Positions 27,307-36,114 of a stretch of DNA of 53,409 bases are shown in pieces. Within the stretch, counting starts at the first letter, position 1. Each line of letters begins with the position of its first letter. Under the pieces are notes generated by a model that worked only from the letters and a program-made list of their open reading frames with translations, searched no databases and was not told where the DNA came from. Source of the stretch: Acidimicrobiaceae bacterium (GTDB lineage: Bacteria; Actinomycetota; Acidimicrobiia; Acidimicrobiales; RAAP-2); assembly GCA_003138855.1 (NCBI GenBank), contig PLHF01000056.1, positions 1 to 53,409 of the forward strand. Direction: 5' to 3'. The translations under genes were made by a program, and so were the position numbers.

Positions 27307-28653
27307 ATGCTCAACCCCTACCTCCAGGACAATTTCGCACCGGTGTCCGAGGAGCGGAGCGACGACCACGAGCTCCCCGTCACCGGTGTCATCCCGCCCG
27401 ACCTCGACGGGCGGCTCCTGCGCAACGGGCCCAACCCGGTTATCGTCCCCGCCGACCAGGCCGACTACCACTGGTTCAGCGGCGACGGCATGATCCACGC
27501 CATCTCCCTCGCTGGGGGAAGGGCCACCGGCTACCGGAACCGGTGGGTCCGCACCAGATCACTGGCTGCAAAGGTCGGCACCGCGCCACCCCGGGGCCCG
27601 AGCGAACCGATCGACGGCCCCGCCAACACCCACGTCATCCGGCACGCCGGCAGCACCCTCGCCCTGGTCGAGTCGGGATTCCCCCACGCCGTCTCCCCCA
27701 GCCTGGAGCGGGCCCGGATCCACGACTTCGACGGCGGATTGGCCTCACCGATGACCGCCCACCCCAAGCTCGACCCGGACACCGGCGAACTGGTCTTCTT
27801 CGGCTACGACGTCTTTGGGCCGCCGTTCCTCCGCTACCACGTGGTCGATGCCGGGGGGAACCTGGTGCGCACCGAGGACGTCGGGATCCCCCGGGCCACG
27901 ATGATCCACGACTTCGGGGTGACCGCTACCCGAGCCGTCTTTCTCGACCTGCCGGTCGTCTTCGACCTCGGGCTCGCCGCCGCCGGACGGTCCCTTCCCT
28001 TCCGGTGGATGCCCGAGGCAGGGGCCCGGGTGGGAGTGATGCCCCGGTCGGGGAGGGACGCCGACATTCAGTGGATCGGTGTCGACCCGAGCTACGTCTT
28101 CCACGTGCTCAACGCCTATGACGAGGGCGACTCGGTGGTTATGGACGTCGTCCGCTACGACCAGGCCTTCGACACCGCGCCCGGCGAGGTTATCGCCAGC
28201 GAGCTGCCCGTCCTGACCCGCTGGACCATCGACCTGCCCACCGGAAGGGTCGCCGAAGAGCGACTCGACGACACCGGCGTCGAGTTCCCGCGGATCGACG
28301 AGGCCGTGGCCGGGAGGCGGCACCGCTACGGCTACTGCGCGCTGCTGGGCGACCGGGCCGAGGAGTGGACCTTTCCGGGGCTCGTCAAGTACGACTTCCA
28401 GCGCGACGAGGCGACCCGATTCGTGCCCGGCGAGCACCGCTCCGTGGGGGAGCCCGTCTTCGTGCGGGCCGCCGACGGCCGGGCGGAGGGCGAGGGGTGG
28501 GTGCTCAGCCTCGTCTACGACGCCGCCCGGGACGCCAGCGACCTGGTCATCCTCGATGCCACCTCGTTCGGCGGGCCGCCGGTGGCCACGGTGCACCTCC
28601 CGGCCCGGGTGCCGTTCGGCTTCCACGGATCGTGGGTGCCCGCGGACTCGTGA
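27307..28653 (+). CDS. carotenoid cleavage dioxygenase
   Basis: A non-haem iron dioxygenase of the RPE65/carotenoid oxygenase family that splits a polyene double bond to give apocarotenals. The 448-residue protein has all four iron-binding histidines: His152 (TAHPKLD), His201 (IHDFG), His266 (FHVLNAYDEGD) and His440 (FGFHGSW). The N-terminal LLRNGPNPV and YHWFSGDGMIHAI are family hallmarks. AGGAG lies about 7 nt before the ATG. No phytoene or lycopene genes and no rhodopsin gene are in the window, so the substrate and cleavage position cannot be assigned. Confidence 0.95.
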   Translation: MLNPYLQDNFAPVSEERSDDHELPVTGVIPPDLDGRLLRNGPNPVIVPADQADYHWFSGDGMIHAISLAGGRATGYRNRWVRTRSLAAKVGTAPPRGPSEPIDGPANTHVIRHAGSTLALVESGFPHAVSPSLERARIHDFDGGLASPMTAHPKLDPDTGELVFFGYDVFGPPFLRYHVVDAGGNLVRTEDVGIPRATMIHDFGVTATRAVFLDLPVVFDLGLAAAGRSLPFRWMPEAGARVGVMPRSGRDADIQWIGVDPSYVFHVLNAYDEGDSVVMDVVRYDQAFDTAPGEVIASELPVLTRWTIDLPTGRVAEERLDDTGVEFPRIDEAVAGRRHRYGYCALLGDRAEEWTFPGLVKYDFQRDEATRFVPGEHRSVGEPVFVRAADGRAEGEGWVLSLVYDAARDASDLVILDATSFGGPPVATVHLPARVPFGFHGSWVPADS

Positions 28654-28738
28654 CCGAGGTGCACGCCCGGCGCCTGCCAGGTGACGCCAGTACCTCCGCC
28701 GTCCATGGGAGGATGGTCATCCCGCAGCGGACGTATCC

Positions 28739-30178
28739 GTGACCGGCGCCCGCGGGTCGGAACGCCGATCGGGCGGGACCCAACCAACCGTGCCTCCCAC
28801 CGACTCCTCCCTGCCGCCCGGCTCCCGGCCGTCCGGTCGATCCTCCGGCCGGCCCACCGGCCGTCCGCGTGGGTCGACCCCGGGTTCGACCCGGCAGGCC
28901 AGCACCTCCTCGCCGTTTTCCGGGCCGATCCTGGGCGGCCAGGTGGCCATCCCCACCAAGCGGGAGCTGCGGAGGGCCAAGAAGCGTCGTCGTCGGCCGG
29001 CCGAACGGATCCTGCGCGGGCTCATCGTGGTGGTCGTCCTGCTGCTGGTCGTGGCCGGCCTCGGATACGGGTACGTCCACTACCAGTGGAGCAAGGTGTC
29101 CTCGAGCCCGTGCGCCACCTGCGTGGTGGCAGCCAGCGGCCAGCCCTACAACGTGCTGCTGATCGGCTCCGACAGCCGGGTCGGGGAGACCCCGGCAGAG
29201 GCCCAGCAGTTCGGGAACGCCACCAATGCCGGCGGGCAGCGCAGTGACACCATCAAGATCATCCGCGTCAACCCCTCCACCGGGACGGCCTCGTCCCTCT
29301 CCATTCCCCGGGACACGTATGTGACGCTCTCCGGTATGCCGGCGGACAGCCAGCTGTCGCCCCAGAACAAGATCAACGCCGCCTTTGGCAGCGGTCCCGA
29401 CGCGCTGATCAAGACCATCGAGAACACCTTTGGGATCCCGATCAACCATTACATCGTGGTGAGCTTCTTCGGGCTCCAGGACGCCGTCAACGCGCTGGGC
29501 GGCATCTCGATGGACTTCCCCTCTCCCGTGCGCGACCAGGACTGCTCGACCGGGGTCTGCTACAACAACTCGGGGCTCGACATCCCCACCGCGGGCTGCC
29601 AGGTACTCGACGGGCAACAGGCCCTCGCCCTGTCGCGGTCGCGTTATTTCCAGTACTACGCGGACGGGCAGTGGAACTCCGACCCCACCTCGGACATCGG
29701 GCGGATCGAACGCCAGAACCTGATCATCTCGGCCGCGCTGGACAAGGCCAGGTCCACTTACAACCCACTGCGGCTGAACACGCTGTTCAGCTCGGTGGTC
29801 CACGACTTCAGCAAGGACGACGCACTCTCGGCCACCGACCTGCTGTCCCTGGCCGAGCGGTACCACGCCTTCTCCGGCTCCGATCTCCAGGCCTACACAC
29901 TGCCCACAGCCGGCGCCACCTCGGCGGTGGCCGGAGATGTCGAGGTGGTCCAGCCCGACCAGGCCGCACAGACGCTCACCCAGTTCCTCGGGGGGGCCCC
30001 GGGGCCGATCGTCACGCCGCCCCTCGACGCCTACGGCGTGCCACTGACCCTGCCGGTGACCACCACCACCGCGCCCAGCCAAGCCGCTCAGTCGCCGGCG
30101 TCGGGCGGGGGAACGGCCACCACCACTCCCGCACCGCCCGGGGCGTCGATCCCGTCCTACGACCCCCGGCCCTGCTGA
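28739..30178 (+). CDS. LytR-CpsA-Psr (LCP) family cell-wall ligase
   Basis: Predicted to transfer polyprenyl-linked glycopolymers onto peptidoglycan outside the membrane. The 479-residue protein has a cytoplasmic Ser/Pro/Gly/Arg-rich tail (1-70), a very basic stop (KRELRRAKKRRRRPAER), one membrane helix (about 92-112), and an extracellular LCP domain with NVLLIGSDSR, QRSDTIKIIRVNP, SIPRDTYV, KINAAFGSG, and ALALSRSRYFQYYADGQW followed by DIGRIERQN. A Thr/Pro/Ala-rich C-terminal tail follows. GTG 28739 is the only start upstream of the tail and lacks a good ribosome site. Its last 22 bases overlap the 3' end of menD. Confidence 0.93.
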   Translation: MTGARGSERRSGGTQPTVPPTDSSLPPGSRPSGRSSGRPTGRPRGSTPGSTRQASTSSPFSGPILGGQVAIPTKRELRRAKKRRRRPAERILRGLIVVVVLLLVVAGLGYGYVHYQWSKVSSSPCATCVVAASGQPYNVLLIGSDSRVGETPAEAQQFGNATNAGGQRSDTIKIIRVNPSTGTASSLSIPRDTYVTLSGMPADSQLSPQNKINAAFGSGPDALIKTIENTFGIPINHYIVVSFFGLQDAVNALGGISMDFPSPVRDQDCSTGVCYNNSGLDIPTAGCQVLDGQQALALSRSRYFQYYADGQWNSDPTSDIGRIERQNLIISAALDKARSTYNPLRLNTLFSSVVHDFSKDDALSATDLLSLAERYHAFSGSDLQAYTLPTAGATSAVAGDVEVVQPDQAAQTLTQFLGGAPGPIVTPPLDAYGVPLTLPVTTTTAPSQAAQSPASGGGTATTTPAPPGASIPSYDPRPC

Positions 30179-32046
30179 GCCGGCTCCTCTGCGTCCACCG
30201 CGTCGACCGCGTCGACGATGGCCGCGTTGAGCCGGTGGTGGACGGCCACGTTCTCGGATCGGCCCGGTAGCCGTACCCGGATGACCGAGGACCCGCCGCC
30301 GGCGAGCCGTCGGTCGAGCGCCTCCTCCAACCCGGCGGGGTCGGCCCCACCGTCCAGGTCGTCCACGGGCCAACCGAAGCCGGCGGCGACCGCGGCGACG
30401 TCCGGGCTCTGCGGGGTACCGAAGAGACGGTCGAACGTGGCCGCGTCGAGGGCCGACGCCGGATCGAGGAACGAGAAGATCCCCCCGCCACCGTTGTCGG
30501 CAACCACGACGATCAGTGGGATGTCCGAGCCCTCGGACCCCACCAGAGCGGAGACATCATGGAGGAAGGCCAGGTCGCCGACAAAGGCCACCACGGGCCC
30601 GGGAGCGCCGATCGCCACGCCCAGGGCGGTGGACACCACCCCGTCGATCCCGTTGGCCCCCCGGTTGGACAGCACCCGGGGCGGCCGGCTGCGGGGTGCG
30701 GCGAAGGCCTCGACGTCACGCACGGGCATGGAGGAGGACACCACCAGGGTCGCCTCGGACGGCACCCGGGAGAACAGTCGGTAGGCCAGGGCCGGCTCGG
30801 TCAGTGGTCCGCCGTCCCCGGACCGTTCGGTTCCACCGGACAGTTCGGCGGTGATCGCCGCCCACGCCCGCGCCTCGGCCCGACACCACCGGTGCCACCA
30901 GTCCGCTTCCCCCTGCCGGGCCTGAGGGCCCTCCCCGTCGGCGGCCGCATCGGGCGGATGCCGGTCGAGCAGGTGGCCGGCCAGGTCGAGACAGAACGAT
31001 GTCGGGTCCGACCGGACGAACGTGGATGTCGTCCGCTGGGGATCGGACCACCGCCCGTAGGGATCGAGTACGACGTTCGTCCCACCGGCCCCGACGGCGG
31101 ACACGAAGCCGTTGACCACCTTGGACGCCCAGGGCTCACCGAGCCGGATGATGCACTCTGGCACATGGGCCGAGGCGAATCGCCCGGAACGCAGGATGCC
31201 GTCCGCTGCCCCGATGACCCCGGGCTCGTCGAGGCGCACTCCCGAACGGGGATCGGCGAGCACCGGCCACCGGAGGGCTCGCGAGAGCGCCAGCACGGCG
31301 GCGGGGCTGCCGCAGCCGGCCCCGGCCACGAGCAAACCCCTGACCCCCGGGCGGATGCCGGCAGAATCGACCAGATGGGACAGCACCCCTTCGGTCGGTG
31401 CCACGATGCCCGGGGCGACCACCTGCCACGGCCCTCCGCCCGACCGGCCGCCGTCGACCCCTCCGCCCCTGCCGGGGTCGCCGAGCAACGGCTCGCGGAA
31501 GGGCAGGTTGAGATGGACGGGGCCCGGACCATACGGATGAGCGGTCGCGTCGGCCACGGCGCGCGCCGCCAGCGAGCGCCACGATCCACGCGACGCGCCA
31601 TCGGGAACCCCCGGATCGGCAAACCATCTGGGCGACCGTCCGAAGAGGTGGGTCTGGTCGATGGTCTGTGGAGCACCGACGTCGCGCAGTTCCGGCGGTC
31701 GGTCGGCGGTGCACACCAGCATGGGGACCCCCGACAGGTCGGCCTCGACCACCGCCGGATGGAGCTCCGCGGCAGCCGTACCGCTGGTGGTCACCACCAC
31801 GGCGGGACGCCCGGAGGCCAGTCCGATCCCGAGGGCGGTGAACCCGGCGGAGCGCTCGTCGAGGCGGACGTGGACCTCCATCCCCGGGTGTGCCGCCAGG
31901 GCCAACGCCAACGGGGTCGAACGCGAGCCCGGGCATACGACAGCGTGGGCCACACCGCCGCGTGCCCACTCGTCGACAAGCGTGGCGGCAAAGGCAGCCT
32001 GCAGGTCCGCATCCCCGGCGGGTTGCGCCGGCGTCGGTACGCTCAC
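30157..32046 (-). CDS. menD: MenD, SEPHCHC synthase
   Basis: ThDP-dependent enzyme that joins 2-oxoglutarate and isochorismate in menaquinone synthesis. Motifs: VVCPGSRSTPLALALA with the isochorismate-site Arg/Ser, VVVTTSGTAAAELHPAVVEA, the catalytic-Glu region (TADRPPELRDVGAPQTIDQ), and the ThDP/metal block FVGDLAFLHDVSAL with DNGGGGIFSFL. At 629 residues it is longer than the usual 550 or so; extra length is in Gly/Asp-rich linkers such as DPGRGGGVDGGRSGGG and a charged stretch before WWHRWCR. The C-terminus ends in a DAVDAVDAEE repeat encoded by a tandem GTCGACGCG unit. The GTG start is 11 bases from the divergent menH start. Confidence 0.95.
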   Translation of the reverse strand: MSVPTPAQPAGDADLQAAFAATLVDEWARGGVAHAVVCPGSRSTPLALALAAHPGMEVHVRLDERSAGFTALGIGLASGRPAVVVTTSGTAAAELHPAVVEADLSGVPMLVCTADRPPELRDVGAPQTIDQTHLFGRSPRWFADPGVPDGASRGSWRSLAARAVADATAHPYGPGPVHLNLPFREPLLGDPGRGGGVDGGRSGGGPWQVVAPGIVAPTEGVLSHLVDSAGIRPGVRGLLVAGAGCGSPAAVLALSRALRWPVLADPRSGVRLDEPGVIGAADGILRSGRFASAHVPECIIRLGEPWASKVVNGFVSAVGAGGTNVVLDPYGRWSDPQRTTSTFVRSDPTSFCLDLAGHLLDRHPPDAAADGEGPQARQGEADWWHRWCRAEARAWAAITAELSGGTERSGDGGPLTEPALAYRLFSRVPSEATLVVSSSMPVRDVEAFAAPRSRPPRVLSNRGANGIDGVVSTALGVAIGAPGPVVAFVGDLAFLHDVSALVGSEGSDIPLIVVVADNGGGGIFSFLDPASALDAATFDRLFGTPQSPDVAAVAAGFGWPVDDLDGGADPAGLEEALDRRLAGGGSSVIRVRLPGRSENVAVHHRLNAAIVDAVDAVDAEEPAQQGRGS

Positions 32047-32057
32047 TGTGGTACCCC

Positions 32058-32900
32058 ATGTCGTCGGCCCCTCCACCCTCGAGCCCGGACCGCGGGCCTC
32101 ACTCCCCTCCCCCTGCCACCGACGGCCTGAACGTCGAGCGCACGGGGAGTGGGCCACGGTTGGTACTGGCACACGGCTTCACCCAGACCGGACGGGTGTG
32201 GGGTGGGATGGATCTCGACCTGGCCACGGACCACGAGGTGGTGGCGGTCGACCTGCCCGGGCACGGTGGATCGGCGGAGGTGGTGGCCGGTCTGGCCGAC
32301 GGGGCCCGGCTGTTGGTCGAGGCCGGCGGCGAGGCCACCTATGTCGGCTACTCGATGGGCGCGCGGCACTGCCTGCAGGCGGCCGTGGCACAGCCCGGGC
32401 CGGTGGAGCGACTGGTGCTGATCTCGGGAACAGCGGGCACCGACAGCGCCGTCGAGCGCCGGGCCAGGGTGCTGTCGGACGAGGCCCTGGCCGACGAACT
32501 CGACCCGCCCGGGGGCCCGGCTCCGACTGGCGAGACCGTCGAGGTGTTCCTCCGCCGGTGGTTGGCCAACCCGCTCTTCGCCGGCATCAGCCCCGAAGCC
32601 GACGGCTTCGACGAGAGGCTTCGCAACACCGCGGCGGGGCTGGCCGCAAGTCTCCGCCTGGCCGGGACAGGCACCCAGCAGCCGCTGTGGGACCGGCTCG
32701 GCCGACTGGAGATGCCCGTCCTGATCATCACCGGTGAGCGCGATGACAAGTTCACCGCACTGGGTCGCCGGATGGCGGAGGCCATCGGCGCCAACGCCAC
32801 CCATGTGGTGATCGCGGAGGCCGGCCATGCGCCCCATCTGCAACGGCCCGGCCAGGTCGGCGCGCTCATCCGCAGGCATGCCGGGGCCGGTCGCCGGTAG
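32058..32900 (+). CDS. menH: MenH-like alpha/beta hydrolase (SHCHC synthase)
   Basis: Predicted to eliminate pyruvate from SEPHCHC, the step after MenD. The 280-residue protein has the alpha/beta-hydrolase core VLAHGFTQTGRVW, DLPGHGGS, the nucleophile elbow YVGYSMGARHCLQ (Ser99), an Asp in ITGERDDKF and His257 in AEAGHAPHLQRP. The LAHGFTQT and DLPGHG patterns are as in MenH. The N-terminal 20 residues are Ser/Pro-rich. A TACGCT box at 32038-32043 could direct a transcript with an approximately 8-nt leader. Assignment to MenH over a general hydrolase rests on the men context. Confidence 0.85.
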   Translation: MSSAPPPSSPDRGPHSPPPATDGLNVERTGSGPRLVLAHGFTQTGRVWGGMDLDLATDHEVVAVDLPGHGGSAEVVAGLADGARLLVEAGGEATYVGYSMGARHCLQAAVAQPGPVERLVLISGTAGTDSAVERRARVLSDEALADELDPPGGPAPTGETVEVFLRRWLANPLFAGISPEADGFDERLRNTAAGLAASLRLAGTGTQQPLWDRLGRLEMPVLIITGERDDKFTALGRRMAEAIGANATHVVIAEAGHAPHLQRPGQVGALIRRHAGAGRR

Positions 32901-32914
32901 GCGGCCCGATCGCG

Positions 32915-33916
32915 TCACGAGATCCACAGCCAGAGCGACACGGAGAGCAGGGCGCCGAAGACAAGCTGCAGCCGACCGGTGGCCGCCAGCACCGGGAGGA
33001 GCGCGCGACCCGAGGCGTCGCCGGTCGCCAGCCGCGCCGGTGCCAGCGCCAGGGGAAGTGCGAGCAGCGGGAGGAAGGCCGTCACCGGGTGGTCCGCCCC
33101 GACGGCACCGGTGACCGACAACACGGCCCAGGCCAGCACGCCCACGAACGGCAGCGCGACGCAAGCGACGTAGCACCGCCCGGCAGCGCTCCGGCCCACC
33201 CGGACGGCCAGGGTGTGCTTGCCGGTCTCCCGGTCGGTCTCGATGTCCCGGAGATTGTTGGCCAACAACAGGGCAGTGGCCAACAGCCCCACCACGACCG
33301 CGGCGAACCACACCACCGGCTGGTCCATGCGGAGTGTCTGGACGTAGTACGTGCCCACCGTGGCCACCAGCCCGAAGAACACGAAGACGAACACCTCGCC
33401 GAGACCCGCGTACCCGTACGGCCGCGGTCCGCCGGTGTAGAGCCAGCCGGCGGCCAGGCATGCCGCTCCCACCACCAGGATCCACCACGAGGTGGCCCAG
33501 GCCAGGGCGAGACCGGCCACGCCGGCCACGCCGAAGGAGAGGAGAGCGGCCCGCTTCACCGCCGACGGCGACGCCAGTCCGGAGGCCACCAGGCGGAGCG
33601 GCCCCACGCGGGCGTCGTCGGTGCCCCGGATGCCATCGGAGTAGTCGTTGGCGTAGTTGGTGCCCACCTGGATGGCCAGGGCCACCACCAGGGCGCCCAG
33701 GGCCCGCCACCAGACACCCACCTCCGCACCGGCCTGATGGACCAGCGGCGCATAGACCCCCACCGCGCCGGCACGTGGGCTCAGCGGGTGGGCGGCTGCC
33801 GTGCCCACCACCACCGGGACGATGGCTGCCGGCAGGGTGCGGGGCCGCGCCCCGAGGACCCAGCACTTGACCGGGCCGGGAAGCGCCGGTGCGGTGGCCG
33901 CGCTGTCCGGTGTCAC
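32915..33916 (-). CDS. menA: 1,4-dihydroxy-2-naphthoate polyprenyltransferase
   Basis: Integral-membrane prenyltransferase attaching the isoprenoid chain to DHNA. The 333-residue protein has about nine hydrophobic segments and the two Asp-rich motifs: NYANDYSDGIRGTDD and NNLRDIETDRETGK, the latter diagnostic of MenA. VLGARPRTLPAAIVPVVVG is the usual N-terminal block. GTG at 33916 is preceded by GGGGAGG; the open frame extends to 34000 within menB. Confidence 0.95.
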   Translation of the reverse strand: MTPDSAATAPALPGPVKCWVLGARPRTLPAAIVPVVVGTAAAHPLSPRAGAVGVYAPLVHQAGAEVGVWWRALGALVVALAIQVGTNYANDYSDGIRGTDDARVGPLRLVASGLASPSAVKRAALLSFGVAGVAGLALAWATSWWILVVGAACLAAGWLYTGGPRPYGYAGLGEVFVFVFFGLVATVGTYYVQTLRMDQPVVWFAAVVVGLLATALLLANNLRDIETDRETGKHTLAVRVGRSAAGRCYVACVALPFVGVLAWAVLSVTGAVGADHPVTAFLPLLALPLALAPARLATGDASGRALLPVLAATGRLQLVFGALLSVSLWLWIS

Positions 33917-33944
33917 CCGCCTCCCCGCCCAGGGTGGCCGCCGG

Positions 33945-34886
33945 TCACGGGCGCCGGGGGAAGCGACCGAAGTCCGGCGGGCGGTGCTGTTGGAAGGCAT
34001 TGCGCCCCTCTTGGCCCTCTTCGCTCATGTAGAAGAGCATGGTGGCGTCGCCGGCGAACTGCTGGAGGCCGGCGAGGCCGTCGTCGGCGGCGTGGAGACC
34101 ACCCTTCAGCATGCGCAGGGCCAGTGGGGAGAGCGACAGCATCTGCCGGCACCAGGCGACCGTCTCTCGCTCGAGGTCGGCCAGCGGCACCACCTCGTTG
34201 ACCAGGCCCCAGTCGAGGGCGGTCGCCGCGTCGTACTGGCGGCACAGGAACCACACCTCCTTGGCCCGCTTCAGCCCGATGGTCCGGGCCAACAGGCTGG
34301 CGCCGTAGCCACCGTCGAAACTCCCGACCTTCGGGCCGGTCTGTCCGAACCGGGCGTTGTCGGCGGCGATGGTCAGGTCGCACACCAGATGGAGGATGTG
34401 GCCCCCGCCGATGGCGTAGCCGGCAACCATGGCCACGACCGGCTTGGGAAGGCGCCGGATCTGGATCTGGAGATCGAGCACGTTGAGGCGTCCGATGCCC
34501 TGCCGGGCCACGGCATCGTCGCCGATGTAGCCGTCGTCCCCCCGGATCTTCTGGTCGCCGCCCGAGCAGAAGGCATCGGGACCCTCGCCGGTGAGGATGA
34601 TGGCGCCCACCGACGGGTCGTCGCGGGCGACGGCGAAGGCGTCGGCCAACTCGAAGAGAGTCTGCGGCCGGAACGCGTTTCGGACCTCGGGCCGGGCGAT
34701 GGTCAGCTTGGCGATGCCCTCCGCCACGTCGACGTGGATGTCCTGGTACACACCACGGCGTTCCCACGCCGGCAGTGGCGCACCACGGAACCGCTCGACC
34801 GGATCGACCGGTGGCCCGGTGATCACCGTCTCGGGCAGTGTGCGCGTTTCGGCCCCACCCCCGTCGGCCTGCTCCGGTGCAACCAT
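33945..34886 (-). CDS. menB: 1,4-dihydroxy-2-naphthoyl-CoA synthase
   Basis: Crotonase-family enzyme that closes the naphthoquinone ring from o-succinylbenzoyl-CoA. The protein shows the family blocks [68 protein letters not shown] (with the catalytic Asp in SFDGGYG), and WFLCRQYDA; the [14 protein letters not shown] end is typical of MenB. I start it at ATG 34886, which has AGGAG 11 nt upstream; a GTG four codons earlier overlaps that ribosome site. It is followed by menA after 28 bases. Confidence 0.97.
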   Translation of the reverse strand: MVAPEQADGGGAETRTLPETVITGPPVDPVERFRGAPLPAWERRGVYQDIHVDVAEGIAKLTIARPEVRNAFRPQTLFELADAFAVARDDPSVGAIILTGEGPDAFCSGGDQKIRGDDGYIGDDAVARQGIGRLNVLDLQIQIRRLPKPVVAMVAGYAIGGGHILHLVCDLTIAADNARFGQTGPKVGSFDGGYGASLLARTIGLKRAKEVWFLCRQYDAATALDWGLVNEVVPLADLERETVAWCRQMLSLSPLALRMLKGGLHAADDGLAGLQQFAGDATMLFYMSEEGQEGRNAFQQHRPPDFGRFPRRP

Positions 34887-34926
34887 TCGACCATTCACTC
34901 CTAGAGTCGTTGCTCGTACGGTCGCC

Positions 34927-34933
34927 TAGGCTA
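34927..34933. promoter_or_regulatory. overlapping divergent -10 boxes, menB / menE
   Basis: TAGGCTA reads TAGGCT on the plus strand (34927-34932), followed by six bases and the menE ATG, giving a leaderless menE. On the minus strand it reads TAGCCT (34933-34928), which would start menB mRNA with a leader of about 35 nt containing AGGAG. The two boxes share five bases. Confidence 0.55.
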
Positions 34934-34938
34934 CCTCC

Positions 34939-36066
34939 ATGCCGGAGTTGGTAGCGCTCGATCTCGCGGCCGGCCAGGGCTTCGTGGATGCGCTGCGTGC
35001 CGCCTGGGACGCCGGCGACGCCGTCCTTCCCGTCGATCCGCGCCTGCCGCAACCTGCGGTGCACCGGCTCTTGGAGGCCCTCCGGCCCTCCCGCGTCGTG
35101 GACGCGGACGGAACCCACGTCCTGGCCGGGGGCCAGCCGACGGAGACCGGTGACGCACTGGTGGTGCCGACCAGCGGCACGACGGGCGAGCCGAAGGGCG
35201 TGGTCCTGACCCGTGGCGCGGTCGCTGCGTCGGCCCGGGCCACCTCCGCTCGGCTCCGGGTGGACCCGACACGGGACCGCTGGGTGGCCTGCCTCCCCCT
35301 GGCCCACGTCGGCGGGCTCTCGGTCGTGACCCGGGCCCTCGAGACGGACACCCCGTGCACGGTCATCGAGCGGTTCGACGCCGCCGAGGTCGGGCGCCTG
35401 GCTCGCTCCGGCGCCACCCTTGTCTCGCTGGTGGCCACCGCGCTCCGCCGGACCGACGTGTCCGGCTACCGGGCCGTGCTGCTGGGCGGTGCGGCACCGC
35501 CCGGGGAGCTCACCCCCAACGTGATCGCCACCTACGGGATGACCGAGACCGGTTCGGGCGTGGTCTACGACGGCCATCCCCTCGAAGGCGTGGACGTCCG
35601 CATCGGTGACGGGGCGACCGGAGCCGTGGGCGAGGTGCTGGTCCGGGGCCCGATGCTGCTGCGGTGCTACCGCGACGGTTCCGACCCCCGGTTGCCCGGC
35701 GGTTGGCTGCCAACCGGCGACGCCGGATCGATCGGGCACGACGGCGCGCTGGCGGTGGTCGGGCGTCTGGCCGAGGTCATCGTCACCGGCGGCGAGAAGG
35801 TGTGGCCGGTTCCGGTCGAAGGCGTGCTGGCCGACCATCCTGCGATCAGGGAGGTGGCGATCTGGAAGCGGCCCGACCCCGAGTGGGGCGAGCGGGTGGT
35901 CGCCTGGGTCGTGCCCCAACCGGACTCCGCCCCTCCGGACCTGAGCGACCTCCGCGAGGTGGTGGCCTCTCGCCTGGCCCCGTGGGCCGCGCCGCGCGAA
36001 GTGGTGGTGGTGGCCTCGCTGCCCCGGACATCGAGCGGGAAGGTCCGCCGCTCCGACCTCACCTGA
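34939..36066 (+). CDS. menE: o-succinylbenzoate-CoA ligase
   Basis: Adenylate-forming enzyme that activates o-succinylbenzoate as its CoA thioester. The 375-residue protein is short for the ANL superfamily, as is common for actinobacterial MenE. Motifs: P-loop VVPTSGTTGEPKGVVLTRG, LPLAHVGGLSV, ATYGMTETGSG, PTGDAGSIGHDG, the hinge GRLAEVIVTGGEKVWP, and the C-terminal catalytic Lys region TSSGKVRRSDL. TAGGCT lies six bases before the ATG, and there is no ribosome site. Confidence 0.95.
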   Translation: MPELVALDLAAGQGFVDALRAAWDAGDAVLPVDPRLPQPAVHRLLEALRPSRVVDADGTHVLAGGQPTETGDALVVPTSGTTGEPKGVVLTRGAVAASARATSARLRVDPTRDRWVACLPLAHVGGLSVVTRALETDTPCTVIERFDAAEVGRLARSGATLVSLVATALRRTDVSGYRAVLLGGAAPPGELTPNVIATYGMTETGSGVVYDGHPLEGVDVRIGDGATGAVGEVLVRGPMLLRCYRDGSDPRLPGGWLPTGDAGSIGHDGALAVVGRLAEVIVTGGEKVWPVPVEGVLADHPAIREVAIWKRPDPEWGERVVAWVVPQPDSAPPDLSDLREVVASRLAPWAAPREVVVVASLPRTSSGKVRRSDLT

Positions 36067-36114
36067 CCGGACCTGACCCGCCGAACTGTCGGCCCCCGGT
36101 CGTGGACCGATCGG

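Noticed and set aside
32038..32060. Possible fourth shared promoter between menD and menH
   Set aside because: A plus-strand TACGCT exists, but no TANNNT box on the minus strand lies at a usable distance from the menD GTG.
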